Assembly: GCA_903863375.1 (NCBI GenBank)
Contig: CAIPBT010000119.1
Coordinates: forward strand, 1 to 33,682
From: an uncultured Ferrovum sp.
GTDB taxonomy: Bacteria; Pseudomonadota; Gammaproteobacteria; Burkholderiales; Ferrovaceae
Length of the DNA: 33,682 bases
Direction: 5' to 3'
In this document: piece after piece, positions 1-10,277 of the stretch
Layout of the letters: each line of letters opens with the position of its first letter
Position numbering within the stretch: the stretch's first letter is position 1
Program-made: the position numbers and the translations under genes
Notes under the pieces: model-generated
What the model was told of the DNA's origin: nothing
The model's input: the letters and a program-made list of their open reading frames with translations, nothing else
The model's database searches: none

Positions 1-2
1 AC

Positions 3-542
3 CGTGCGCGCGCCTTCCCGGCAGATCTGCTCGATCCGGCGCGCGATGCCACCACCTTCGCCCTGATCGCTGCCGCCCTGGCAGGCGGCGTGCCTCTGCT
101 GGCCGTGTGCCGAGGGTTTCAGGAACTCAATGTTGCCCTGGGTGGCACCCTGCATCAGAAAGTGCAGGACCTGCCGGGCATGCTCGACCACCGCGCCGAT
201 GACGATGACCCGGTCGACCAGCAATATGCGCCAGTCCATTCCGTGCAGCTCGCGCCGGATGGCATGCTCGCGTCCTTGTTGGGTGGTGTGCGGTCGATCG
301 AGGTGAATTCCCTGCACAGCCAGGGGATTGACCGCCTGGCACCGCGACTGGTGGTTGAGGCCACAGCACCGGATGGCTTGGTCGAAGCGGTGCGGGTGCG
401 CGACGCCGCCGCTTTTACCCTGGCGGTGCAGTGGCATCCCGAGTGGCGCGTCACACAGAACCCGACCGCCCTGCCCATCTTCGATGCCTTCGGGGCGGCC
501 TGCCGTGCCCGCCAGGCGCGGCGCCTGCAGGCATCGCGGTAA
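3..542 (+). CDS. puuD: Gamma-glutamyl-GABA hydrolase (PuuD), 5'-truncated
   Basis: This is the C-terminal part of a class I glutamine amidotransferase-like hydrolase that releases GABA and glutamate from gamma-glutamyl-GABA in the Puu putrescine pathway. The frame is open to the window edge, so the N-terminus and true start are missing. The nucleophile Cys lies in AVCRGFQELN (codon 108-110). The catalytic His and Glu lie in QWHPEW (codons 435-437 and 441-443). The stretches DPARDATTFALI, EQQYAP-like DQQYAP and SPDGLVEAV-like APDGLVEAV match what I recall of E. coli PuuD along most of the visible length. A TonB-dependent receptor gene starts 70 bp downstream on the same strand. Identity is secure from the motifs and the Puu neighbours; only the 5' end is unknown. 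Confidence 0.93.
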   Translation, partial: RARAFPADLLDPARDATTFALIAAALAGGVPLLAVCRGFQELNVALGGTLHQKVQDLPGMLDHRADDDDPVDQQYAPVHSVQLAPDGMLASLLGGVRSIEVNSLHSQGIDRLAPRLVVEATAPDGLVEAVRVRDAAAFTLAVQWHPEWRVTQNPTALPIFDAFGAACRARQARRLQASR

Positions 543-612
543 ACCGGAGCCCTGCCACCCGCCCCCTTTGCCTTGCTCCTGATATTTTCCTGACCGACCC
601 TGCGGAGATCCC

Positions 613-3342
613 ATGTCCACCATTCGCCACCTGCAGCACCCCCCCGATCACGCCGCCGCGCCCAAGCGCCTTTTGCGCATGCCAGGCACCGCCGTCCTGG
701 GCCGCCTCGGCAGCCTTGCTCTGATCGTCGCCAGCACGCTGGCCAGGGCCGAAGAGAGCACCACTGCCCCGGTCAGCGAACTGAACCGCATCGTGGTCAC
801 CGGCTCGAACATCCGCCGCACCGATGCCGAAACGCCAAGCCCGGTGCAGGTGCTGAACGCCGCCGATATTGCCCGGTCCGGCTACAGCAGCGTGGCCGAT
901 GTGCTGCACAACGTCACTGCCAACAACATGGGCTCGCTGGGCCAGGGCAGCCCGGGCGCCTTCGGGGCCGGCGGCAGCGGCATCTCGCTGCGCGGACTGA
1001 CGGTGGGCGCCACCCTGGTGCTGATCGATGGACATCGCATGGCGTCCTACCCGCTGCCAGACGATGGCGAGCGGGATTTCGTCGACATCTCCTCGCTGCC
1101 GATCGACGCCATCGATCGCATCGAGGTGTTGAAGGATGGGGCCTCGGCGATCTACGGTTCGGATGCCATCGCCGGGGTAGTCAACGTGATCCTGAAAAAG
1201 AAGCAGGAAGGCACCACCCTGCACGCAGAAGCCGGCACCAGCAGCCGGCATGACGGCACCACGCTGCACGTCTCCGGCATCACCGGCATCGGCAATCTCG
1301 ACAGCGAAGGGTACAACGCCTATCTGTCCCTGGATTTCCGCAGCCAGGACCCGATTGCCCTGAGCGCCCGGCCACAGCTGGCGAACGCAGACTGGACGCC
1401 TTACGGCGGCAACAACCTCACGCCCGCCAACCCAAATCCGGCCCTGCAGGTCTCGCCGCGCACCCAGAACCTGAGCCTGCTGGGCAAATTCAGCAAGGTG
1501 CTGTCGGATGACTGGTCGGCCAATGTCTCGGCATCGCTGTTGGGCAGCGATGCCACCCAGGTTGGCCTGTACAACAACCTGGTCGCCAATCCGGCGACCA
1601 ACCTGTCGGCCAGCGGCATCACCAACTTCGTCTTCGGTCCGAACCACCCGATCCCCACCCCGGCCACCATCACCACCGTGTTCACGCCGAATGGCAGCGC
1701 GGTCAACAACTTCTTCGGCGATGTCGGCGCGCAGACCACCAAAACCCAAAGCACTTCCTATCGCGTGGTGGCGGAACTGAACGGTACCTGGAATGCCTGG
1801 GATATCCAGGCTGCCGCAGGGCTGACGCGTGTGGAAACCGTACTCAGCCTGTACAACTTCCTCGACCTGCCGGCCCTGCAGGGCGCCCTGAACAATGGCA
1901 GCTATGTGCTCGGCGGCCCCAACAGCGCGAGTGCCATCAACGCCATTGCCCCTGCGGCCGCCAGCAAAAGTCACAACGACCTGCATTTCCTCAGCCTGCG
2001 CGGCAGCCGCGAACTGTTCAAGCTGCCGGGCGGTGCCTTGTCGGTCGGTGCAGGCGTGGAATTCGACCATCGCTCGCTTGATGAGGAATTTCCGTCAAGC
2101 TTTGCCAACGGCAGCCAGAGCAGCAACATCTACGCCTTCGGCATCGGTCAGCAGAACATCGCTGCGGCTTACGCCGAACTGGTGGCCCCGGTGCTGAAAA
2201 ACCTCGAAATTGACGCCGCAGCGCGGATCGACCACTACGACACCTACGGCTCGTCGGTCACACCGAAGCTGGGCGTCAAATATTCGCCGTCGCAGCAGGT
2301 CACCCTGCGCGGCACCTTCGCCGAGGGCTTCCGGGCACCGAACCCGGTGGAAAGCGGCCTGTCCGGATCGAGTGCCGGTTTCCTGCCGCCGCTGGTCGAC
2401 ACGGCGCTGTGCAAGCTGAACAACGTCAATCCCTGCAACATCCCGGTGGGCGGCACCGAACTGCAACTGCCAGGACACAACCTGCAGCCGGAAAAGTCGA
2501 AGTCCTACACCCTGGGCACCATTCTCGAACCCACCGACTGGATCAACCTGTCGCTCGATTACTACGACATCCGCATCACCAATCAGATCGTCTCGGTGGG
2601 CCTGTTCGGCCAGAGCCAGATCGACAACCCGGCCCTCTACGGCACCCAGCTGTATCGCGTGAACAGTCCCACCACGCCGAACGCTGCGCCCACCAGCGCG
2701 AATGACTCCATCCTCTACGGCACCTATCCGTTCATCAACCTCGGGGAAACCCGCACCAACGGGGTGGATGTCGACCTACGCCTGAAACTCGACGGCGGGG
2801 ATGCCGGCCGCTTCACGCCGCAGCTGCAGTGGACGCACATGATCCACTACACGATCAATCGCGGGGGTCAGGTCTATGAACTGGCGGGCACGCATGGTCC
2901 GAGCTTTGTCTCGACCAACACCGGCACCCCGCGCGACCGCGCCGCGCTCGGTCTGACCTGGCAGAAGGGTCCGCTGGAACTGACCGGCATGGTCAACTAC
3001 GTCAGCGACTTCAGTGTGGTCGACCCCAGCTACGGTGCGCCGACCTGTGCCGCGGCTCTGGCTTCGATCTTCGCTGGCACCGGCAACACGCCGCCCGGCA
3101 GCCTGTGCAGCGTGGGCAGCTTCACCGAGCTGAATGTGAGCGGGCGTTATACTCTGAGCAAGAGCCTGTCGATCCGCGCCTCGGTCAACAACCTGCTCAA
3201 CCGCAGTGCGCCGATCGATGCGTCGGCCTCGGGTTCTACCGGCGGCGGGGTGGCCAACGGCGGGGCGCGCTACGACCCCTCGCTGCATCAGGATGGCGCG
3301 GTCGGCCGGTTCTTCAACGTCGGCATGACCTATAGTTTCTGA
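613..3342 (+). CDS. TonB-dependent outer-membrane receptor in the polyamine locus
   Basis: This 909-residue protein has the layout of a TonB-dependent transporter. The N-terminal 46 residues look like a long signal peptide, with hydrophobic SLALIVAST and a likely cut after LARA. A TonB-box-like stretch follows (LNRIVVTGS, about residues 56-64), then a plug domain with IDRIEVLKDGASAIYGSDAI. The rest is a long beta-barrel ending in the typical terminal Phe (VGMTYSF). A GGAG ribosome site sits 5 nt before this ATG; a second in-frame ATG at 679 would give a more ordinary signal peptide. No N-terminal STN signalling domain or extracytoplasmic sigma/anti-sigma pair is visible. The ligand cannot be read from sequence. 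Its place between puuD and puuC suggests polyamines, polyamine conjugates or a metal complex, which is inference only. Confidence 0.92.
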   Translation: MSTIRHLQHPPDHAAAPKRLLRMPGTAVLGRLGSLALIVASTLARAEESTTAPVSELNRIVVTGSNIRRTDAETPSPVQVLNAADIARSGYSSVADVLHNVTANNMGSLGQGSPGAFGAGGSGISLRGLTVGATLVLIDGHRMASYPLPDDGERDFVDISSLPIDAIDRIEVLKDGASAIYGSDAIAGVVNVILKKKQEGTTLHAEAGTSSRHDGTTLHVSGITGIGNLDSEGYNAYLSLDFRSQDPIALSARPQLANADWTPYGGNNLTPANPNPALQVSPRTQNLSLLGKFSKVLSDDWSANVSASLLGSDATQVGLYNNLVANPATNLSASGITNFVFGPNHPIPTPATITTVFTPNGSAVNNFFGDVGAQTTKTQSTSYRVVAELNGTWNAWDIQAAAGLTRVETVLSLYNFLDLPALQGALNNGSYVLGGPNSASAINAIAPAAASKSHNDLHFLSLRGSRELFKLPGGALSVGAGVEFDHRSLDEEFPSSFANGSQSSNIYAFGIGQQNIAAAYAELVAPVLKNLEIDAAARIDHYDTYGSSVTPKLGVKYSPSQQVTLRGTFAEGFRAPNPVESGLSGSSAGFLPPLVDTALCKLNNVNPCNIPVGGTELQLPGHNLQPEKSKSYTLGTILEPTDWINLSLDYYDIRITNQIVSVGLFGQSQIDNPALYGTQLYRVNSPTTPNAAPTSANDSILYGTYPFINLGETRTNGVDVDLRLKLDGGDAGRFTPQLQWTHMIHYTINRGGQVYELAGTHGPSFVSTNTGTPRDRAALGLTWQKGPLELTGMVNYVSDFSVVDPSYGAPTCAAALASIFAGTGNTPPGSLCSVGSFTELNVSGRYTLSKSLSIRASVNNLLNRSAPIDASASGSTGGGVANGGARYDPSLHQDGAVGRFFNVGMTYSF

Positions 3343-3344
3343 GC

Positions 3345-3368
3345 CTGGCGGCCGACAAGGGCGGCCAG
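3345..3368 (+). other. Hairpin after the receptor stop codon
   Basis: CTGGCGGCC and GGCGGCCAG pair with one mismatch around a 6-nt loop, starting 2 bases after the receptor stop codon. No T-run follows, so it is not a standard Rho-independent terminator. It could stabilise or partly attenuate the transcript between the receptor and puuC. Confidence 0.35.
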
Positions 3369-3387
3369 ACTGACGAGGGAGAGGCAC

Positions 3388-4890
3388 ATGGATGGCGCAC
3401 GCGACTGGCAAGCCTATGCAGCCGGCCTGAAGCCCGATGGGCGAGCCTGGATTGGCGGGCAGCGGGTGCCGCCCGGCCCCGGTGGCGTGTTCGACTGCAT
3501 CTCGCCGATCGACGGTCGCAAGATCGCCGAGATCAGCCGGGGCCAGGCCACCGACATCGACCAGGCCGTGGTCGGCGCGCGACGGGCGTTCGCGGAAGGA
3601 CGCTGGGCCAACCGGTCGCCGCGCGAGCGCAAGCAGGTGCTGCTGCGGCTGGCCGAGCTGGTGCGCATCCACGCCGATGAACTGGCCGCCCTCGAAACCC
3701 TCGACATGGGCAAGCCGGTGGCCCTGAGTCGCGCCGTCGATGTGATGTCGGCCGCCCAATGTCTGGCCTGGTACGGCGAAGCCCTGGACAAGCGCTACGA
3801 CGAGATCGCACCCACGCCACGCACCGCCTTGGCGCTGGTCACGCGCGAACCGATCGGCGTGGTGGGCGCCATCGTGCCGTGGAACTATCCCCTGCTGATG
3901 ACCAGCTGGAAAGTCGCGCCGGCCTTGGCGGCGGGCAACAGCGTGGTGCTGAAGCCGAGCGAAAAAGCCGCGCTGACCGCTCTTCGGCTGGCGGAGCTGG
4001 CCTGCGAAGCCGGCCTGCCCGAGCATGTCTTCAATGTCGTGCCGGGACTGGGACCGGAAGCCGGCCAGGCGTTGGCGCTGCACCCGGATGTGGACTGCCT
4101 GGCCTTCACGGGATCGACCCGAACCGGCAAACAGATCGTGCAGTTTGCCGGCCAATCCAACCTGAAGCGCGTGTACACCGAGCTGGGCGGCAAGTCGCCG
4201 TTCCTGGTGCTCGATGATGCCGACGTCGAAGCGGCCGCCCGTGCCTGTGCCGGTGCCATTTTTTTCAACCAGGGCGAGAGCTGCAACGCTCCGTCGCGCG
4301 CGGTGGTGCATGCGCGCGTGCTGGAGGACTTCACGGCCCGGGTCGCCGAACTGGCGCAGTCCTATCAACCCGGCGACCCCTGGACGCGCGGCACGGTCAT
4401 GGGCGCGGTGGTCGACCGCATCCAGCTCGATACCGTACTGCGCTACATCGCAGCCGGCCGTCAGGAAGGCGCCCGGCTGGTGACCGGCGGCGCGCGGGTT
4501 CGGGAGGACACGGGTGGTTTCTACGTCCAACCCACCGTGTTTGGCGCGGTGCGGTCGGACATGACCATCGCCCGGGAGGAGATCTTCGGCCCGGTACTGT
4601 CGATCCTGCCTGCCACCGACGTCGCCCATGCTGTGGCTCTTGCCAACGACACGCCCTACGGCCTGGCCGCCTCGGTCTGGTCGCGTGACCTCGACCGCGC
4701 GCTGACCGTAGCGCGGGCGCTGCGGGCCGGCACCGTACACGTCAACAGTTACGACGAAGACGACATCACGGTGCCGTTCGGCGGCTACAAGGACTCCGGC
4801 ACCGGTCGCGACAAGTCATTGCATGCCTTCGACAAATATACGGAACTGAAAACCACCTGGATCCGCCTGCCGGCAGGCATCGCCCCCTGA
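3388..4890 (+). CDS. puuC: Gamma-glutamyl-gamma-aminobutyraldehyde dehydrogenase (PuuC type)
   Basis: This NAD(P)-dependent aldehyde dehydrogenase has 500 residues, normal for the family. It should oxidise gamma-glutamyl-aminobutyraldehyde, and probably 4-aminobutanal or 3-aminopropanal, to the acid. The cofactor-site sequence IVPWNYP is present. The general base is Glu265 in YTELGGKSP and the catalytic thiol is Cys299 in FFNQGESCNAPSR. The C-terminal block VPFGGYKDSGTGRDKSLHAF is close to E. coli PuuC. The ATG is preceded by a strong GGGAGAGG site. The gene lies 45 bp after the receptor and 75 bp before the aminotransferase on the same strand, consistent with one operon. The PuuC assignment rests on the C-terminal signature plus the puuD, puuA and spuC neighbours; substrate range within the family is broad. 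Confidence 0.92.
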   Translation: MDGARDWQAYAAGLKPDGRAWIGGQRVPPGPGGVFDCISPIDGRKIAEISRGQATDIDQAVVGARRAFAEGRWANRSPRERKQVLLRLAELVRIHADELAALETLDMGKPVALSRAVDVMSAAQCLAWYGEALDKRYDEIAPTPRTALALVTREPIGVVGAIVPWNYPLLMTSWKVAPALAAGNSVVLKPSEKAALTALRLAELACEAGLPEHVFNVVPGLGPEAGQALALHPDVDCLAFTGSTRTGKQIVQFAGQSNLKRVYTELGGKSPFLVLDDADVEAAARACAGAIFFNQGESCNAPSRAVVHARVLEDFTARVAELAQSYQPGDPWTRGTVMGAVVDRIQLDTVLRYIAAGRQEGARLVTGGARVREDTGGFYVQPTVFGAVRSDMTIAREEIFGPVLSILPATDVAHAVALANDTPYGLAASVWSRDLDRALTVARALRAGTVHVNSYDEDDITVPFGGYKDSGTGRDKSLHAFDKYTELKTTWIRLPAGIAP

Positions 4891-4965
4891 CCAGTCCCCG
4901 GCGGCCACCGATGGTTGCGCGCCGCACCGGCCGGTTGCCGCCCTTCCCTTCTGCGAGCCTTTCTG

Positions 4966-6294
<1,329 letters not shown>

Positions 6295-6310
6295 AGCGGC
6301 AGCAGCGCAT

Positions 6311-7693
6311 CTAGTCTGCCAGCCAGCCGTGCACGCGCAATTCCGCGTGCGTCTCGTCCAGACACCGGCGCACCAGGCCGATCAGTTCGTCGATCTGCGG
6401 GCGCGTGATCACCAGCGGCGGCGCAATGATCATGCGGTCGCCCACGGCACGCATCACCAGACCGTTGCGAAAGCAGATGTCACGACACAACAGCCCCACC
6501 GACAGCGCCGGATCGAAGGGGCGCCCGCTGACCGGATCGGCCACCAGGGCCAGGCCAGCCACCAGTCCCAGCGCCTCGGCATGCCCCACCAGCGGGTGAT
6601 CGACCAGTGACTCGAACCCCGCTTTCAGATAGGGGCCAACGTCCTCGCGCACATGCCGGGGCAGGTCCTGCTCCTCCATGATGTCGAGGTTGGCCAGCGC
6701 CACGGCACAGGCGGTGGGATGGCCTGAGTAGGTGAAGCCATGCTCAAACTCGCCACCCTGCTCCACCAGGGCGTTCGCGACGCGATCTCCGACCAGCACG
6801 CCGCCCAGGGGGATATAGCCGGAGGTGACGGCCTTGGCGAAGGTGATCAGGTCGGGGCGCGTGCCGTAATGCTGGCAGCCAAACCACTGCCCCAGCCGTC
6901 CGAAACCGCAGATCACCTCGTCGGACACCAGCAGGATGCCGTAGCGGTCAACAATGCGCTGCACCTCGGGCCAGTAGGTTTCCGGGGGAATGATCACCCC
7001 GCCGGCACCTTGAACCGGCTCGGCAATGAAGGCGGCCACCCGCTCCGGCCCGACCGCCAGGATCCTGTCCTCCAGCCAGCGCGCGGCGCGCAGGCCGAAG
7101 TCGGCGGGCGATTCGGCGCGGTCGCTGCCGTACCAGTAGGGCTGGCCGATGTGCCCGATATCCGGAATCGGCAGGCCGCCCTGGGCGTGCATGTAATCCA
7201 TTCCGGACAGCGACGCGCCACCCATGGTCGAGCCGTGATACCCGTTGATGCGCGACAGGATCACTTTGCGCCCGGGCTGCCCCTGCAGGTCCCAATAGCG
7301 GCGCACCATGCGGATCACGGTGTCGTTGCCCTCCGACCCCGAGTTGGTGAAGAACACCCGGTTGAATCCGGGGGGCGCCAGCCGTGACAGGCGCGTGGCC
7401 AGGTCAATCGCGGGCACCACGGCCGTCTTGAAAAAGCTGTTGTAAAACGGCAGTTCCAGCATCTGCCGGTGGGCTGCATCTGCCAGCCGGCGCTGGCCAT
7501 ACCCGATCGCCACGCACCACAAGCCCGACATCGCATCGAGCAGGCGGTGCCCTTGCGAGTCCCAGATGAAGATGCCATCGCCACGCACGATGATGCGCGC
7601 ACCATGGCCCGACAGTGCCTTGGTGTCGGTGAACGGATGCAGGAAATGCGCACTGTCACGTGCCTGCAGGTCGGCGGTATCAAACGGATCCAT
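6311..7693 (-). CDS. spuC: Putrescine:pyruvate aminotransferase (SpuC type)
   Basis: This is a class III aminotransferase of 460 residues. It matches Pseudomonas SpuC, as I recall it, almost end to end: LPPFTD-like LHPFTDTKAL, LDAMSGLWCV, LPFYNSFFKT, FTNSGSEGNDTV, GQPYWYGSD, AFIAEPVQGAGGVI and FEHGFTYSGHPTACA. Asp258 (SDEVICGFGR) and Lys287 (FAKAVTSGYIP) are the PLP residues. SpuC transfers an amino group from putrescine (and often cadaverine or spermidine) to pyruvate, giving 4-aminobutanal, the substrate for the PuuC-type dehydrogenase across the locus. Its ATG follows the puuA stop by 12 nt with an AGGAG site between them, so the two are surely co-transcribed. It converges on the BauA-type gene, with no room for a separate terminator. 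Confidence 0.93.
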   Translation of the reverse strand: MDPFDTADLQARDSAHFLHPFTDTKALSGHGARIIVRGDGIFIWDSQGHRLLDAMSGLWCVAIGYGQRRLADAAHRQMLELPFYNSFFKTAVVPAIDLATRLSRLAPPGFNRVFFTNSGSEGNDTVIRMVRRYWDLQGQPGRKVILSRINGYHGSTMGGASLSGMDYMHAQGGLPIPDIGHIGQPYWYGSDRAESPADFGLRAARWLEDRILAVGPERVAAFIAEPVQGAGGVIIPPETYWPEVQRIVDRYGILLVSDEVICGFGRLGQWFGCQHYGTRPDLITFAKAVTSGYIPLGGVLVGDRVANALVEQGGEFEHGFTYSGHPTACAVALANLDIMEEQDLPRHVREDVGPYLKAGFESLVDHPLVGHAEALGLVAGLALVADPVSGRPFDPALSVGLLCRDICFRNGLVMRAVGDRMIIAPPLVITRPQIDELIGLVRRCLDETHAELRVHGWLAD

Positions 7694-7705
7694 GCGGGCT
7701 CCTGG

Positions 7706-9073
7706 TCACACGTGCAGCAGCAGGTGCTCGCGCTCCCACGGGCTGATCACCTTCATGAATTCTTCCAGCTCGGCTTCCTTGACCTGGGTGTACACCTCGA
7801 TGAACCGGTCGCCCAGCATCTCACTCACGGCACGATCGTCCTCGATCGCCTTGAGTGCCTCGTTGAGGCTGGCCGGCAGGTCGAAGTCGCTCTGGTAGGC
7901 GCTGCCGCGCTGCTCCACCGTGGGTTTGATCTCCTGCACCATGCCCAGATAGCCGCAGGCCAGTGTGGTCGCCAACGCCACATAGGGGTTGGCATCCGCG
8001 CCCACCACGCGGTTCTCGATGCGCCGGTTGTCGCTGTCCGCATGCGGCAGACGCAGTCCCACGGTGCGGTTGTCATAGCCCCACTGCAGGTTGATCGGCG
8101 CGGTGGAATGGCGGGTGAGGCGGCGGTAAGAATTGACGTACGGTGCCATCAGGATCATCACTTTTGGCAGGTATTTCTGCAGACCACCAATGAAGTGATA
8201 AAAGTGGTCGGATGGCGTGCCGTCGTCTTTGCTGAAGATGTTGCGACCCGTCGCACTGTCCACCACCGACTGGTGGATATGCATGGCCGAGCCCGGTTCG
8301 CCCTCGATCGGCTTGGCCATGAATGTCGCGTACATGTTGTGCCGGATCGCCGCCTCGCGCAGGCTGCGCTTGAAGTAGAACACCCGGTCGGCCAGCGCCA
8401 GGGGATCGCCATGCAGGAAGTTGATCTCCATCTGGCCGGCCCCGATCTCGTGGATCAGGGTGTCGATGTCGAGCTCCTGGGCGGCACAGTAATCGTAGAT
8501 GTCCTCGAACAGCGGATCGAACTCGTTCACGGCATCGATCGAATAGACCTGGCGCGAGGTCTCGGGGCGTCCGCTGCGGCCCACCGGCGGCCGCAGGGGT
8601 TGAACCGGATCGACGTTGCGCGCGATCAGGTAGAACTCCAGCTCCGGTGCCACCATGGGCTTCCAGCCCATCTTGTCGTAGCACTTCAGCACCCGGCGCA
8701 GCACCGAGCGCGGGGCGAAGTCGACGTAATGACCATCGCGGAAATAACAATCGTGGATGACCTGCGCGGTGGGATCGGTCGCCCACGGCACCACGCAGAC
8801 GGTGGTCGGATCGGGCCGCAGAAACATGTCGTGGTCGATCTGGGCAATGATTTTCTGGTACGCCTCGGTGGCTGGCTGCTCACCGGTCACGGTCATGCCA
8901 AGCACAGCCTCCGGCAGGCGCATGCCGCGCTCCACGGTGAATTTTTCCCGTGGCAGGATCTTGCCGCGCGCCACCCCGGTCAGGTCAGGAACCAAGCATT
9001 CGATTTCCGTGATGCGATGTTCGTTGAGCCAGTGCTCCAGATCATTGAAGCTCTTTTGTTCTGCGCTATCCAT
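7706..9073 (-). CDS. puuA: Gamma-glutamylpolyamine synthetase (glutamine synthetase family, PuuA/SpuI type)
   Basis: This 455-residue protein belongs to the glutamine synthetase superfamily and should ligate glutamate to putrescine or another polyamine using ATP. Family landmarks include a metal/ATP-site segment HEIGAGQMEINFLHGDP, the ATP-site GSAMHIHQSV, RLTRHSTAPINLQWGYDN, and the adenylate/glutamate-binding arginines in NRRIENRVVGADANPY. The N-terminus (DLEHWLNEH, IECLVPDLTGVARGK) is that of PuuA/SpuI-type enzymes rather than GlnA. The ATG at 9073 has an AAGGGAG site 6 nt upstream (9080-9086); longer in-frame extensions lack similarity. It is the first gene of the minus-strand pair with spuC. 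The context with puuD, puuC and spuC supports polyamine rather than ethanolamine or aniline substrates. The partner oxidase (PuuB) is not in the window. Confidence 0.9.
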   Translation of the reverse strand: MDSAEQKSFNDLEHWLNEHRITEIECLVPDLTGVARGKILPREKFTVERGMRLPEAVLGMTVTGEQPATEAYQKIIAQIDHDMFLRPDPTTVCVVPWATDPTAQVIHDCYFRDGHYVDFAPRSVLRRVLKCYDKMGWKPMVAPELEFYLIARNVDPVQPLRPPVGRSGRPETSRQVYSIDAVNEFDPLFEDIYDYCAAQELDIDTLIHEIGAGQMEINFLHGDPLALADRVFYFKRSLREAAIRHNMYATFMAKPIEGEPGSAMHIHQSVVDSATGRNIFSKDDGTPSDHFYHFIGGLQKYLPKVMILMAPYVNSYRRLTRHSTAPINLQWGYDNRTVGLRLPHADSDNRRIENRVVGADANPYVALATTLACGYLGMVQEIKPTVEQRGSAYQSDFDLPASLNEALKAIEDDRAVSEMLGDRFIEVYTQVKEAELEEFMKVISPWEREHLLLHV

Positions 9074-9144
9074 GTGCAACTCCCTTGGGCGCACCATGCA
9101 GCGGGGCCCGGCACCACTGACGCCATCCTGCATGGGCTGCAAGC

Positions 9145-9172
9145 AATGTACCAGAGCCCGGCAGGCCGCCAA
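9145..9172 (-). promoter_or_regulatory. Candidate promoter for puuA-spuC
   Basis: Read on the minus strand, TTGGCG (9167-9172) and TACATT (9145-9150) match sigma-70 boxes at four of six positions each, with a 16-bp spacer. They lie about 70 bp upstream of the puuA start in the 143-bp divergent gap shared with ttcA. This is a pattern match only. Confidence 0.33.
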
Positions 9173-9199
9173 AACCGGGCAACAAGGGCCCTTCCCCGC

Positions 9200-9205
9200 T
9201 ATACT
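9200..9205 (+). promoter_or_regulatory. Candidate -10 element for ttcA
   Basis: TATACT is five of six to the sigma-70 -10 consensus. It lies only 11 bp before the ttcA ATG, so a transcript would have a very short leader. No good -35 box is seen at the right distance (GGGCAA at 9177-9182), so this is weak. Confidence 0.25.
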
Positions 9206-9216
9206 TGCAGGCTGCC

Positions 9217-10149
9217 ATGAACGCACCCTTCCCGCCCCACCGCTCGCGCACCTTCATCCGTCTGCAGGACCACCTGCAGGCTACGGTAGGCCGCGCCATC
9301 GGCGATTACCGCATGATCGAGGAAGGGGATGTGGTGATGGTGTGCATGAGCGGCGGCAAGGACTCGCACGCCCTGCTCGACATCCTGCTGGCGCTGCAGA
9401 AGCGCGCGCCGGCCAGCTTCCGGTTGATCGCCGTGAATGTCGACCAGAAGCAGCCGAATTTCCCCGAACAGGTGCTGCCCGACTACCTGTCCCGCCTGGG
9501 CGTGGATTTCCGGATTGTCGAAGCCGACACCTATTCGGTGGTGCGCGAGAAGATTCCGGAGGGCAAGACCACCTGCTCGCTGTGCTCGCGCCTGCGCCGC
9601 GGCGTGATCTACCGGGTGGCGCGCGAACTGGGCGTGACCAAGATCGCGTTGGGCCACCATCGCGATGACGTGCTGGAAACCCTGTTCCTCAACCTGTTCT
9701 TCGGGGGCCGGATGAAAAGCATGCCACCGAAGCTCGGCACCGACGACGGTCAGTTTGTGGTGATCCGCCCGCTGTACTACGCCACCGAAAAGGACATTGC
9801 CGCCTACGCCCGCGGCATGGAATTCCCGATCATTCCCTGCGACCTGTGCGGCAGCCAGGAAAACCTGAAACGGCAATCCATCAAGGACATGCTGCAGGGC
9901 TGGGAGCGCGAGACACCCGGCCGGCTGGACAACATCTTCCGCGCCATCCAGAACGTGACCCCCTCGCACCTTGGCGACCTGGCGCTGTTCGACTTCCTCA
10001 GCCTGGCACCGGGCGCAGGCGCCACCCCGGTCACGGAGGGCGATACCCTGTTTGATCCGTCGCCAGCAGAAACCCAGGGTGGCTTCCTCAAGCTGGACCG
10101 CCAGGATGGACAACGCATCCTCTTTGTACGGCGGGCGCCACTTGCCTAA
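9217..10149 (+). CDS. ttcA: tRNA 2-thiocytidine(32) synthetase TtcA
   Basis: This 310-residue enzyme thiolates cytidine 32 of certain tRNAs, using ATP and an iron-sulfur cluster. The PP-loop ATP motif SGGKDS is at residues 45-50. Two of the cluster cysteines are Cys120 and Cys123 in [12 protein letters not shown], and a further Cys pair is in [36 protein letters not shown] is a family signature. The ATG at 9217 is preferred over the in-frame TTG at 9205, which overlaps a possible -10 box. A C-terminal tail of about 50 residues beyond the conserved core is low in known motifs. The gene is monocistronic, divergent from puuA, and followed by a 16-bp tandem duplication. Confidence 0.95.
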   Translation: MNAPFPPHRSRTFIRLQDHLQATVGRAIGDYRMIEEGDVVMVCMSGGKDSHALLDILLALQKRAPASFRLIAVNVDQKQPNFPEQVLPDYLSRLGVDFRIVEADTYSVVREKIPEGKTTCSLCSRLRRGVIYRVARELGVTKIALGHHRDDVLETLFLNLFFGGRMKSMPPKLGTDDGQFVVIRPLYYATEKDIAAYARGMEFPIIPCDLCGSQENLKRQSIKDMLQGWERETPGRLDNIFRAIQNVTPSHLGDLALFDFLSLAPGAGATPVTEGDTLFDPSPAETQGGFLKLDRQDGQRILFVRRAPLA

Positions 10150-10169
10150 GGGGATCATCGCCTGAGCGA

Positions 10170-10205
10170 ATGGGTACCTGAGGGCATGGGTACCTGAGGG
10201 CATGG
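10170..10205 (+). repeat. Perfect 16-bp tandem duplication (plus 4 bp)
   Basis: The unit ATGGGTACCTGAGGGC occurs at 10170-10185 and again at 10186-10201, followed by ATGG, the start of a third copy. It lies 20 bp after the ttcA stop. GGTACC inside the unit is a palindrome. No coding role is apparent. Confidence 0.9.
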
Positions 10206-10277
10206 CCCTGCTTGCGGAAACGCGCCGCCCGCACGCTGCCCGAAAAGGCCTTGTGCCAACGGGTCCTGCCGGATGGC

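Noticed and set aside
451-4740. Long minus-strand open frames (539 and 654 codons) opposite the receptor and puuC
   Set aside because: The plus-strand genes have clear motifs throughout; the antisense translations are low-complexity His/Arg/Gly-rich text typical of shadow frames.
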